From contig ML978163.1 in the NCBI GenBank assembly GCA_010015745.1, forward strand, positions 248,001 to 312,000: a stretch of 64,000 nt of DNA. The letters are read 5' to 3'. Source of the stretch: Setomelanomma holmii. Taxonomy: Eukaryota > Ascomycota > Dothideomycetes > Pleosporales > Phaeosphaeriaceae. Shown one piece after another: positions 12,027-22,482 of the stretch (position 1 is its first letter; each line of letters begins with the position of its first letter). Below the pieces are notes generated by a model, which was not told the DNA's origin, searched no databases, and saw only the letters and a list, made by a program, of their open reading frames with translations. The translations under genes were made by a program, and so were the position numbers.

Positions 12027-13316
12027 TTAATTGGCAGGCTTCTTTCTCGACTCCTGCCAGATGGGGGGAGAGTCGGTCCACGACCACTTGCTCGACATCT
12101 TGTCCCCAGAAAAATTGGTTATGGCCGCTAACAAGAGCGCTCCACGCTTGTCGCAGTCCTCATCCACCGCTCTATTGACTACCGACCTTACGGCATTGAT
12201 GTTCATAGGGTTGTAATGCATCAAGTCCGCCAGCTCGGCCTCCACGATGTCCAGTCTCTCCATCACGAAGTTCCTTAACCGCCGACCCCCATGGGTCTTG
12301 AGAGCGTTGCGGATCCCATTGCGCATATTTGTCGGTCCGCATTGGCTGGCTTTGAGAGCATCCTCAAACTTTTTGAATAGGTCACGGAGCGGCAGCCAAG
12401 GATGCAGACCATGCTTCGAAGCGCGAACAAGAGCATCCATCTCAATCGCCCAATCCCTCTGCTGAGCGTAATGCCAGCGTCGTCTTACTACCAGTAGACG
12501 ACGGCATCGAGAGTCCCCTGCAGCAAGCAATTTGATGCGGTCACGGTGGTTCTGTTGGCAAGGCTCTGGGCCATCGGGACAGCGCAAGAGGTCGACAGTA
12601 AGGTTGCTGTAAGAGAAGGCTTCTTTCAGCGCAGGATCGTGTTGATAACTTCGCAGTGATAGTGAGGTAGTGGAGGGTGACGTCGGGACTTCTGCTGGTG
12701 ACTTGTCTTGCTCGAAATGGAGATCAGGAAGGAAACCGTTGAGGACGTTGTAGGAGGTCCCAATTTGTATTTCTTGCAAGGGCCTAGCAGAAGGTATACC
12801 TGCCCGTAGCTCATCATGATTGGAGTTAAACTCGGTCAGACGCACCCCATATGCATAGTTCAGGTGCGAATAAAGTGGTTGATGATGTCGATGTATCTGC
12901 TCGTTCTCCGTCATGTTTTGTGGCAGGCAAGAACCAGTTCTCCATCTTCGCGAACTTGGGTAAGATGTCGACTCGTGTGCTGCCTGAGTGAAGGAGAATG
13001 AAGATCTGGCAGGATCGTTCTAGCACTGTTCACACATAACGGACCTCTTTCCTCTCACCTTGACCACAGGAAAGACCGCCGTCGTTTGGAAGGAAGGCGC
13101 GCTCGGAGCTGTCCGCAAGGTTCCTCTTTCCTTTTCATCTTCAACCATCTGCCGGAAATTCTTCAGACAAGCCGAAAGTTGCCATCGCATTCCCAGCATG
13201 CGCAAAGCATAACTCGCCGTCATGGCTTGCTGGCGGATTCTTCTGACCTTTTCGGTGACGAGTAAACACATGCTCAGCCAAATAATCTCTCGGACACCAA
13301 ACGGCGCTGATAGCAT
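12027..13316 (-). CDS. Hypothetical protein, 404 aa
   Basis: I do not recognise this protein. Two exons, 13316-13059 and 12983-12027, are joined by a good 75-nt intron (donor GTGAGA, acceptor CTCAG) that fuses the two open frames without a stop, which supports a real gene. The N-terminal exon is helical and basic (EKVRRIRQQAMTASYALRML), with a hydrophobic stretch at residues 11-20. The second exon has a Ser-rich linker and then a helical Arg/Lys-rich region (RRLLVVRRRWHYAQQRDWAI ... RLRNFVMERLDIVEAELADL). No signal peptide, zinc motif or catalytic pattern is clear. It could be a lineage-specific protein of the HET-prone type. Translation may also begin at the ATG at 12914. Confidence 0.55.
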
Positions 13317-13682
13317 ATGCGTAGAGAGTGTCGCTGCTACTTGGGCCTGGATGCGCTAGAGGTTGAGATAGTAGATGAGATTTATGAATAGGATGTCAAT
13401 GTTACAACATGTGACGTATCGTACAGCTCATCTGAAGATCAACGTGAGTGTTTGTGATTGAATGCTAGCAATACTTTTGGGCACGCCTTGTGTGAATATC
13501 ATGATAGGTCAAGATCGTATCTTGACTCATGAACAAGAACTACATTGAAGTCATGTGTACAATAGATATCATCCGTACCCCCTTGGACTAGGCACCCAGG
13601 CAAGCAAACTAGCCATATCCGAAATGAGAAATGTCGTCTCATTAAATGCTTCAGTGAATCCACCAATGCAATGCATCATCTA
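13317..13682. other. Intergenic, no feature seen
   Basis: 366 nt between the unknown gene's start and the 3' end of the OSGIN-like gene. It is AT-richer than its surroundings and probably holds the unknown gene's promoter. Confidence 0.4.
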
Positions 13683-15389
13683 TCACTTAGATCGTCCCGG
13701 CCCCAATCCTCCAGCCCACCACCCCGATTCATCCCAAAATCTGTTCTCAGCATGCGCAACCTCTACCGACCGTGCCATTTTCCGTCTATCCAGATGCAGA
13801 TCCGCGTGGCCATTCGTCAACTCGCGAGTCGTGGTTCTCTGTAGCCCAACCTCTTCTGGTGACTCACATTCGGATGCCGAAATTGGCGATGCGGAGCGGG
13901 GCGTTGATGATGTGGGCGATGGTGTTGAATCGGGGGAGTATATGGTGGGTATAGTGCCCATTATGCGTCCTGCAGCGAACACGCAGCCGCCGACTGCATG
14001 CCGGATCAGCGAGTCGCCTGTTAAACTGCCGGTTATGAAGATGTTCTTTGCGACTTCGAGCGACATCTCGGCTTTGGTGCGGAGTGTTCGTCCAGATATT
14101 AGAGCATCAGTGTTCACTGGCAGAACTTGGTCGGGATGGCTCATGATTCCGGTGCGCAAGTCGTTTGAGAGAAAGTCCAGTGTGCCTCGCTTGCCAACCA
14201 CGTAGTCGAGCCCGCCGACTTCGCGCGTGAGTTCCTCGCCGGTGTTGAGCCGAATGGTGACTGAGGCAGTACCAGCCAGTCTAGATATAGATACACCAAT
14301 TATCTCTGCATTCGGCATTCCTTCATAGAGCGCCCAATCGCGCTTCTGGAAGAATGGGTTCGACTTGCGTCGCACCAGAGGCGACTTGGCAGCCTTGCTC
14401 ATGCTGGAAGCAATTGCTGCAAGTTTCATCTGTCTATAGACAGTCGCATATTCCGGATATGCACTATGGTGACAGCCACGCAACGGTGACGGCCGCGTCT
14501 CTGGAGCCCATTTGAAAATGTGAATGATCCTGCGCGTCGGCGGGGTAGATATGATTACGTCTGCAGCAGAGAAGCCAGACCCAATGACAAGAAGTGGCTG
14601 TTGCGCAGAGTTCGATTCTGCAACCGGAGCCAGTAATGCTGGAGGCGGGATGTTGACTGTGAAGGTTCCAGATGCAAGGACGAGGTGCTGGCACCGTATG
14701 CCCAGAGACCCAACAACGAAGCCGTCTCTCGTCCGACAGACATCATCACCCCTGGTTTGAGCATGGACACTATCCGCAATCCCCACTGCTTGCGGGTATG
14801 CCCTCAGGTAATCTGCAAAGTCAGTCCTTGAAGGTCGCACAAAGTCGCATCGGTCCTGCTTCTCGTTCTTTGCCAGATGTTCGGCATACGAATATCCTGG
14901 CAGGGAGAGTTGCTCAGCGTAGCTCAGCGTACCAATCTCTGCGCTCGCAGAAACTGGGTTATCTGCCCATTGACCTCCCGCATGCAGTGTGTCACCAATT
15001 GCTACGTGCGAGACGGCCTTCTCAGGCTCGTACCGCCATTCGATGCAAGACGTCGGATTCACTTCTGTATCCGCATTCGGCCTGATCAAGGTATCGAGGA
15101 GCGTATTGACAGGCAGTGCTTGTGTCGAGTACCGTAGCGAAGATGCAAAATGCGCGTATAGATCGGACGTCAAGTGCAGCAAGTTCGGCTCTTTGGATAG
15201 TTTCGAATCGAGGATAGCGTCATGATGTCCGCCAATGTAGTACGGCACATGGCCGTGCAGTATGTAAGACAGGATGAGCGCCGAAGGGCCATTGCCTGCA
15301 TTTGTCAGCGAGATTCACTATCCAGCTCTACCCACATCAGACGCACCGATGATCACCGTGTCGACGCATTTCGGGAGCGAGCGAGCCAT
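13683..15389 (-). CDS. OSGIN-like FAD-dependent oxidoreductase, 551 aa
   Basis: A 43-nt first exon (15389-15347, MARSLPKCVDTVIIG) joins 15295-13683 across a 51-nt intron. The junction completes a dinucleotide-binding loop, VIIGNGPSALILSYIL. A second Rossmann loop, LLVIGSGFSAADVI, follows at mid-protein, then FKWAPETRPSPLRGCHHSAYPEY and a late ITGSLTGDSLIRHAVGGCVFAAG. Two nucleotide-binding loops plus the 'HxxxYPEY..vy..Mk' block match the OSGIN1/2 (oxidative-stress-induced growth inhibitor) family, related to flavin monooxygenases. The substrate is unknown. The start is chosen because only this ATG reaches the first glycine-rich loop in frame. The C-terminal 60 residues are Ser/Pro-rich and probably disordered. 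Confidence 0.85.
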
Positions 15390-16054
15390 GGACTGCGGCG
15401 GCAGAAAAGGGCCATGAGGAGAGTGGGATCAGGAGCGCGACGAGCCGACCGGGCGACAGGGCACGTAAATAGTGTAAGACTTCAACATGACGGATGTTAA
15501 ATCTTCGGCGCTAGCAACGGCCTTAGTTCCAGTGGGGTGGGTGGATCGAGCATCCGCTCGGGTCTCGTCTTCCCTAGAAGGCTATTTTACGAGAATCGCG
15601 GAAGTTGCGGCAGGCGTTGTTGTGGGAGGATTGACACGCCTCTACTTGTGCATTATTGCGTGTTTTGGGGGCGTCTGCAGGAGATGCGTGGTGGCTGCAC
15701 GTAAGTAACGCGTGAGAACGAATGCGAGGGCTGCTTAGCAAGACGTGGGGTGGTGAGGTCACCGCATTTGGAGCTTGAAGGTGCGGGGCAGCCAGGTACA
15801 ATGCTATCGAACTTCATTTATCGAAGAAAGCCGACTGTGGTATCTGACATGTCCAACTCATCGCAAGGTATCAAAATCGTCAAAGAAGGTCCTGAATGTG
15901 TACACGAAGTTGCAGAGGGAATGATATCCCTGCTGCATAGAAAGGAAGAATTTGGCAGTCTTAGATGCCCATGTACTCCCCCACATGCTACATCCGCTTC
16001 TGGTCCGCCTGTACACCGGTAACCTTGATCATCCTGGCACAACAGACGACGCTT
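15390..16054. other. Intergenic, no gene seen
   Basis: 665 nt with short open frames only. It holds the OSGIN-like promoter and the VHS-GAT 3' end. Confidence 0.45.
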
Positions 16055-17852
16055 TCAGTACCTGTACGTGACGGTATTACGCTCTGCGATTGGCGACACA
16101 TCGTTGTGCGACTGCCGAGGAGCATTTGCGTCAGGCGTGCGTGGTCGTCCCCCAGCTGGGTAGTCGCGCGCATACTCTTCTTCCTCTGAGATCTGAGGTG
16201 CTGCGCCATGCATGGTCAGGTTGTTCGCAGAGCTCTCCTGTCGGCCTAGGTAAGAAGGTGTCGACTGGTAGCCGGGGTGATAGGAGTCGGGTGAGCCTCC
16301 ATAGCCGTTCGATCTGGGGTTATGGATCGCGCCAGGTGGAGGTGTGTATGTCGAAGTATGGTGGTCTGCGAACGGATTGTCGTCGGTGCCTGTAGTAGGC
16401 GCGTTCGGTTGCTGCCGATTGCTGCCTGCTTGCAAAGATGGAGGAAGCGGCAGCTCGTCACTCTTGTAGCCTACCGGGTTGGGTGGCGGAGGGCCGGATG
16501 GTGGTGCGTAAGTTGAGGTTGGAGGGGGCGAGTACGTCGAGCTTGGAGGCGAAGTATAGCTCGTGTTATGCGGGAGTGCATATACTGAATTCGCGGGCGG
16601 CGCATAAGTCGAGTTCGAGGGCGGCACGTAGGTCGACTCGCGGTCTGCAACATTGATAGGAGGTAGACTGGGCGCATCGGTTCGAGGTGGCAGTCCAGGC
16701 GTGTCGTATGAAGTTGGAGGAACACCCGCTGGAATATTGTTGCTGTTCACCTGTGAGATTGGAGGAGATGGCGATGGCCCTCCATGGAGACGGCGAGCTT
16801 GAAGGATTGCGCGCTGATGCTTGGAGGCAGCTAGAGACAGCTGCTCATTGGTCTCGATGAGGGTAAGCATGGTATCGTCGTCTGGCGCTGGGTTATCGCA
16901 AGCAATGTAGCCATGAATGCTCCGCTGCGCCGCCGTGCATCGTTCTGCAAACTCTTTGACCAACTCGTTGCCGATGAGCTCGTTTGTTGGTGTGGACTGG
17001 ACAAGTTGCAGGAGGAGCTTCGCCGAAGTTCGCGCTTCCTCAATGCGCCCCACGAGCTCGACTGGCGGTGGCAGTCCTTTTGACCTTGAGCTATGTCCTC
17101 CACCCGAGCTGAAGCCGCCTTGTATTTGCTGCCCGTTCCAAGCTGGCGCATCGAGCTTTCTTGGCCCGACTTGCTTCGCTGCGCTCGCCATGAGCCCCTT
17201 CTCCTTCCTCCACATGGCGAAGAGAGCATTGAGGTTAGTGTCGTAGGCCTTTTCGCGCTCCATAGAATCCATGGACTCTCGAAGTATTTGCGACACACTC
17301 GGATCCTGGCCATTGCGCAACAGGTGCTTCACCGTGTCGGCGAACTGCTTGTCCAGATTCTTGGTGAATGACTGGCCCGGATTGTCGGCCAGAATCCGAA
17401 TGAGCATGACGGCATTGTACTGGACGTGAGGGCGATCGTAGTTCTCCTTGGAGAGAAACTTGCGGATCTGTTGTGCTGCCGCGGCGGCAGCTGTGGGACT
17501 GGCGACAGCGGATTCGACGATGGTCGGAAGATGGAGCACTTCCTCACCCTGTCCCTTGTTTGTTAGCAGGCGCGCACGAGCTTCAAAAAGGAATACACAC
17601 CGAGTTGGCGGCGCCAGATTCACAAAAGAGCCTCTGTCCGGAGTTAGAGGTATTGCGCGAGTCGCGATGCTGTCTTGCGACCTACCACTCCTCTCGCAGC
17701 GTTGGCCTCCGGTGTGTCCGCATTGGGGTCGATATTGACATTCTGGGCTTGAGGCGCTGTTAGCGACAGCTGGTGATACAAAAAGGCAGTCGCGACTCAC
17801 ACGACCGCTTGCGCATCAAGCTGCCTAGGTTGAGGCGCTTCTTGAGCTCCAT
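16055..17852 (-). CDS. VHS-GAT domain adaptor protein, 551 aa
   Basis: Four exons: 17852-17801, 17756-17686, 17633-17601 and 17554-16055. The small exons 1-3 yield MELKKRLNLGSLMRKRS ... RLFCESGAANS, leading into GEEVLHLPTIVESAV, so a VHS-like helical domain spans about residues 40-170. A GAT-type three-helix bundle follows (about 190-290: VELVGRIEEARTSAKLLLQL ... NEQLSLAASKHQRAIL). The last 250 residues are Pro/Tyr-rich with degenerate [S/N]TYxPP repeats. VHS-GAT proteins (GGA, TOM1, yeast Lsb5) bind ubiquitin and sort endosomal cargo, and Lsb5 also acts at cortical actin patches. The GGA gamma-ear is absent, so a Tom1/Lsb5-like role is the better inference. Intron 3 (46 nt) shifts frame relative to the unspliced reading and is required. 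Confidence 0.82.
16440..16690 (-). repeat. Degenerate [S/N]TYxPP repeat region in the VHS-GAT tail
   Basis: At least six copies of an 8-10-residue unit are encoded here, for example STYVPP, STYAPP, TSYTSPP, STYSPP and STYAPP. Tyrosine next to proline pairs suggests SH3/WW-type ligands. That function is inferred only. Confidence 0.7.
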
Positions 17853-19098
17853 GTCTGCGACAGCCTCGCGGGGTAGTTCCGCAATACGAGTGTGGAGTCT
17901 GGCTGTGGACAATCGGACACTGTTCGATGCTGATGGAGGCTATGGCGACCTCGAGGGGCGCTGTAAAGGAGAAAGTTGACTGTAATTTGCGAGAGCAGTA
18001 CGCGCGAGGCAACCCAGATGGCCATTTACACGAGCCCACGGACATTTGGCTGCGCCTCACCGCCAAGAGCGTTGCGCATACCAAACGACGTCAACTGCCG
18101 CGTATAACGTGTGGCAGCCATTAGAAAGAGAGTGCTGCACTACACATTCTGACCAAGCGAGGAAGAATTCTTGATATTCCAAGACGACATACGCGTCCCA
18201 GGGACGTGGTTTCCGATGCCAAGAGACTCCGCTCCACTTTGCATACGTTTGCCGGACTTTACACATCACATTGGACGACTGCAAAAATGGTAGTTCAATC
18301 GTATCTGTAAGACGCACGAGGGTCTCCCAGTCGCACGAGGGATGCATCCGCTGTGTCATGCAGGGTTTGCAAGGCTCGGCAGCTAAGTGGATGACAATGG
18401 AACCCACTACATGTGACGAGAAGCTGGGGGGATCTGTGTCCTTCAAAGGTGTCACGGTACCTCCACTGAAGATGAAACAGACTGACGCCATCCAGATCTC
18501 ACCAATTCTGGCGGGCTGCCGCGCGAAGCCTGACTGAGCTTCGAAGCCACGGAAGGTTGCCGAGAGAAACGAATTTCAACAATAGAAGAGCAACCTTGGG
18601 ACGAATCGCTGACGCTCTACGATGATGGTACGCCTTCGACCTCGGCTTGCGCCACAGCATGAGTGGCTAGGTATGAGAAGAACAAAGGCTGAAAGGATTG
18701 GTACCTGAACCAGTCTGCGCCTCAGTGAGACTTGTCTGACTTCACACGTCGCACACCCGGTCATCTCTGTGCGGAGGCAAGTTTCCATTTTTCTTTGCTT
18801 TGCTGATGATGCTAGGTGTGATGTGGCAGGCAACCTGGAGACGATTGCGGCTCGGCAAGCGATCATCCCCCGCAGCCCACCAGCCACGACTCACGCCTTC
18901 CCTGTCAGACGTCATATGCCTTGCGCTTGCTATGCATGAGACTGAACAGGCGCCTTAGCTACATCACGAGCAGCCGCTGAAACTATATGACTGCACCATG
19001 GCCCTCAGCCTCTCAGCATCTCGTGCAAAACACTCCCCTTCTGACCCCCATCCCCACTAGGCTCCCAAACCACCTGTCAGACCCCAGAAACCTTCAAA
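17853..19098. promoter_or_regulatory. Long divergent promoter region, VHS-GAT / APP1
   Basis: 1,246 nt between outward-facing starts. Open frames of 88-144 codons inside it have no recognisable protein pattern and no shared splice logic. A C/T-rich leader precedes the APP1 ATG. Nothing else is seen. Confidence 0.45.
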
Positions 19099-20325
19099 AT
19101 GGCTCCTGAATCCGCCAGCGCAATGGCGGGCCGTGCCAGGCAGCGCATGCAGCAAGACGAAGAAGATCGCATTACTCGCGAAGCTGGCAGTTTCGCTGAA
19201 TTCGAAGCCGACATGCCAAAACTCGCAAACCGATTTTCCTTCTCGCTCAAGGACAACCTCTCCTCCTACCTTGGTCGCAACAACCCGTTCTACGAGGATG
19301 TCAACCCAGAGACCGACTATGTCTGGCTTCTCGACAACACTGCCTATCAGAATCGCCTGGGAAGATGGAAAGCCGAGTTTGTCGCCGCATACTTCGTCAA
19401 GAACAGTGGCAAGGATCTGTCTGAAGTAGTGGGGTGGGTCAGTGAGAGAATTGGCTTGGCGGACGACGACGAAGCAAAAGCAACCATCGCAGACAGAATT
19501 CAGCCTCTGCTAGACCAGATCCTCCCTGCTCACGCTGTGGAGATTGACCTACATGGTGTTAACGTCAGGCTTGGTCCAAGCGGACGTGATGGCATCAGCT
19601 CTGACGAGCTAGCCATTCCAGGTACAGATTTCAAGGATGGGCAAGTTACCACAGCGAAAGCCCTACACGCTGATGCTACACCACACAAGATCCACTTCGC
19701 CAAACCCAAGGGCTGGGCGGTCTTGAGTGACGTGGACGACACGATCAAGAAGACTTTGACCTCGTCGCCCATCGGTATCTTGAAGACGACCTTCGCCGAA
19801 GAGCCGGAGCCCATCAAGGGTATGCCAGAGCTGTACAAGCATATCCATCAGAAGCTTGATAACCCACCCTTCTGGTACCTCTCTGCATCGCCTTACAACC
19901 TCTATCCGTTCTTACGCAATTTCCGCGATACATACTACCCTTCCGGCACGATGATCTTGCGCGACGCTTCATGGATGAACTTGGCGGGATTCTTAGCCAA
20001 TCTGACGCAAGGCACCGAGGCTTACAAGGTAGACCGCATCGAGAAAGTCAACCGCTGGTTCCCAAAGCGCAGATTCATTCTCATTGGCGACTCGACGCAG
20101 TCAGATCCAGAAGCCTATGGCGAGTCTTACCGCAAACATGGCAAATGGGTCGGAGCAATCTTTATTCGCAAAGTGATGGGAGTTGAGGGCATGGACGAAG
20201 AGAAGAAGAACGCTCCAGAGCGCTTCGAGAAGGCTTTCAAGGACGTACCCAAAGACATCTGGCATGTGTTCGAGGACCCACAGGAGCTATATACGAAGGT
20301 TGACGCACTCGTGGCGCAGAATTAG
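19099..20325 (+). CDS. APP1: App1-type phosphatidate phosphatase, 408 aa
   Basis: Single exon from the ATG at 19099. The C-terminal half carries the haloacid-dehalogenase-like motif of the App1 family, VLSDVDDTIKKT (DxDxT nucleophile pair, about residues 212-223), followed by FWYLSASPYNLYPFL, MILRDASWMNL and FILIGDSTQSDPEAY. These are the core motifs of DUF2183. App1 is a Mg2+-dependent phosphatidic acid phosphatase at cortical actin patches in yeast, converting phosphatidate to diacylglycerol during endocytosis. The N-terminal 200 residues carry a weaker conserved region (NPFYEDVNPETDYVWLLDN). The protein is shorter than yeast App1 and lacks a long proline-rich tail. No intron or lesion is visible. 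Confidence 0.9.
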   Translation: MAPESASAMAGRARQRMQQDEEDRITREAGSFAEFEADMPKLANRFSFSLKDNLSSYLGRNNPFYEDVNPETDYVWLLDNTAYQNRLGRWKAEFVAAYFVKNSGKDLSEVVGWVSERIGLADDDEAKATIADRIQPLLDQILPAHAVEIDLHGVNVRLGPSGRDGISSDELAIPGTDFKDGQVTTAKALHADATPHKIHFAKPKGWAVLSDVDDTIKKTLTSSPIGILKTTFAEEPEPIKGMPELYKHIHQKLDNPPFWYLSASPYNLYPFLRNFRDTYYPSGTMILRDASWMNLAGFLANLTQGTEAYKVDRIEKVNRWFPKRRFILIGDSTQSDPEAYGESYRKHGKWVGAIFIRKVMGVEGMDEEKKNAPERFEKAFKDVPKDIWHVFEDPQELYTKVDALVAQN

Positions 20326-20740
20326 GACTCGAGCGATGACAGTACACCTGGGTGTATATGTCTAGAGAAGACATGAGGAATCCGATTTCGTTTAGCGTTT
20401 GGCCGCAAGATACCACGAATTTTTCATTTATTTCGCAACGTACACGAGACTGGAGCACATCTCATATCCACATTCACCTTGGCGGCGTTTTGTATTCGCC
20501 CATAACATCATTCCTTTCATCATATATGCCTATTATATTCCGTCGATGGTCCTTGCTCACGCGCCTACATCACTGTATCGAGATGTTGTTGTCTTCAATA
20601 ACGAATTTGAGGCGAAGGTTGGCTGTCACAACCCGCCTTCACCGTCGAGTCGACTATTGAATGCAGCGACACTCGATGTCGCAGCCACTTTACTACTCTC
20701 TCACTTTTTTCAGCAGAGCGCGTATGCTCCTGCAGAGCAA
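20326..20740. other. Intergenic, upstream of the DUF3445 gene
   Basis: About 415 nt between tandem plus-strand genes. It holds the APP1 3' UTR and the upstream part of the DUF3445 promoter. Nothing else is seen. Confidence 0.45.
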
Positions 20741-20747
20741 TATAAAA
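20741..20747 (+). promoter_or_regulatory. TATA box of the DUF3445 gene
   Basis: TATAAAA lies 34 nt before the ATG at 20781. This close spacing favours 20781 over the in-frame upstream ATG at 20661, which would add 40 unrelated residues ahead of a membrane segment. Confidence 0.6.
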
Positions 20748-20780
20748 TTTCACATCTCACTATTCTACTTCAACACAATC

Positions 20781-22358
20781 ATGGCTACCGGCAATATATA
20801 CCTTGCGCCAGATCCCACGCCGTTATACATCCTCCTCGTCATGGCCATATGCCTTTGCATGTACTTTTGCTTCATTGGCGTTATTATTGTACGCCTCTGG
20901 TTCTACCAAGGTGCTCTTGGACCGGAAGCACAGAAGTACATGATAGTGCCATTGCACCAGAAGAACAAGCCCGCACAACCACGACTAGCGACCTCGAGTG
21001 CGGCGCGTAGCAACAGACACACTGTGTTCCCTCATATTCAGGAAGCGTATCATGCTGATAGGTCAACAAACCCTTTCTCTGACGCGCATGCGATCGATGA
21101 ATCGTTGATTCATTCTACGACCGTACCCGAAATTCATATCGAGGACGCAGATAACGATATTGACGATTTGGACAACTTCGAAGATCCAGCTCGAGCACGC
21201 ACATACATCGCCGAACAGCGCCGCATCTCCCGTATTCCTGCTTTCGATCAGGATGACTGCGGTGATGGTACAGAATTCCCGGGCGTGCCGTACGCAACAC
21301 AACCCGTAGAAGACCTTCAGTGGCGCGGGGTGAATGAAATTAAATCGTATCTTAAGCTCGGTCTGAAGAAGGAATTGAGCATGGCAAATTGGCTCACCAT
21401 CGACAACTCCTACATCGAGATGCACGAGGCGCGTAACACTCTCTTGGCTACGAAGCAGCGGGACTGTATTCAGATAGAGCCAGATGCCATGGGCGCATGT
21501 GAAGAACTGCTCGGCCAAGTCGTACAGCATATGTATCTCAAGTATCCAAGTTGCTTTTCGCAAAAGATGAAGAGTTTGCGGAAGTACATTCGAAATGAGT
21601 GGACCGGGAAAGAGTATGGTATCGCGAAGCCGTTTGAGCGACCGGCCCTGGAGATATGTGCCAGACTAGCAGTGGAGGACTTCTGCATCTTCATGAAGGA
21701 CGATTTCACCAGGAAATGGTATCTGTAAGCAGACAGTTTGCTCCACTTAGATATACCTAGACTGATACAGGCATCAGCACAGCAAGCGCAACCCTGTTTC
21801 CAGCAGGCTACATAATACGCAACTATATCGGCAAATCCATCGACGAAATCGTGAACCGTGCCAATAGCCCTCTCATGCTATGGTCCTGTGAGCATGTCCT
21901 GATCCACTAATCTCCAAGCTCATAGCTGACAAGTGATAGGTCTCCCAGATGTTTTTCACCTCCATCACACATCCACAAACCTCTTCACAAGACGCACCAC
22001 ATTCATACAGACACGCCCGAGCGGCAAATCTCTCGCAGATACACTCTTCATCAAGCGCCCTGTCGACCTCTTTAGCGGACACATTCACAATCTTATGCCT
22101 TCGAGTCTGTACGTGCGACGCGAGTACCAGACGTTCCGTCTCTTGCCAGTATCTGGAGCGATTGTAATGTCGACGCGCATCGAATTTCGAAGGTTGACCG
22201 AGCTGGGTCAGAGCGAGAAGGAGGAGTTGTTGCGCGAGGTTGACCAGTGGAAAGAGGAGGAGGCGACTTTCAAGGGAAGGGAATTGTGGGAGTACGCGGT
22301 GAGGGGATGGTGTGGGGGTGGGGACGTGTTCAGGGACGATATGACCTTCATCGATTAA
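20781..22358 (+). CDS. DUF3445 / haem-dependent oxidative N-demethylase-like protein, 490 aa
   Basis: Three exons (20781-21724, 21778-21887, 21940-22358) close exactly. Residues about 12-35 form one transmembrane helix (YILLVMAICLCMYFCFIGVI), placing the rest on one membrane face. The conserved domain begins near residue 180: WRGVNEIKSYLKLGLKKEL, NWLTIDNSYIEMH, ACEELLGQVVQHMYLKYPS, LEICARLAVEDFCIFMKD. The first splice makes WYLTASATLFPAGY, and later come FTRRTTFIQTRPSGKSL and YVRREYQTFRLLP. These are the landmarks of DUF3445, whose bacterial members include a haem-dependent dimethylamine-type oxidative N-demethylase subunit. Fungal members are largely uncharacterised; haem binding and N-demethylation here are inference. 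The ordinary-looking domain and in-frame splicing argue for a working gene. Confidence 0.85.
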
Positions 22359-22482
22359 AATTACTCATAGTCTCCTCTTTCTCTACAGCTTGCCTATCTC
22401 CTTTGCTGAAAATCCAATAGTTCCAAAAACTCCAGTTCAACGAGTATGATGAAAGTAAGCGTAATCCACAAGTCCCGAAACA

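Noticed and set aside
13555..14205. 216-codon plus-strand open frame
   Set aside because: Antisense to the OSGIN-like gene, which has clear family blocks.
17555..17600. Continuous frame across VHS-GAT exon 3 and 4 read without splicing
   Set aside because: Splicing in the other frame gives the conserved RLFCES...GEEVLHLP start; the unspliced reading has no family likeness.
18057..18491. 144-codon minus-strand open frame in the VHS-GAT/APP1 promoter region
   Set aside because: No motif, no splice partners and unusual composition; treated as chance.
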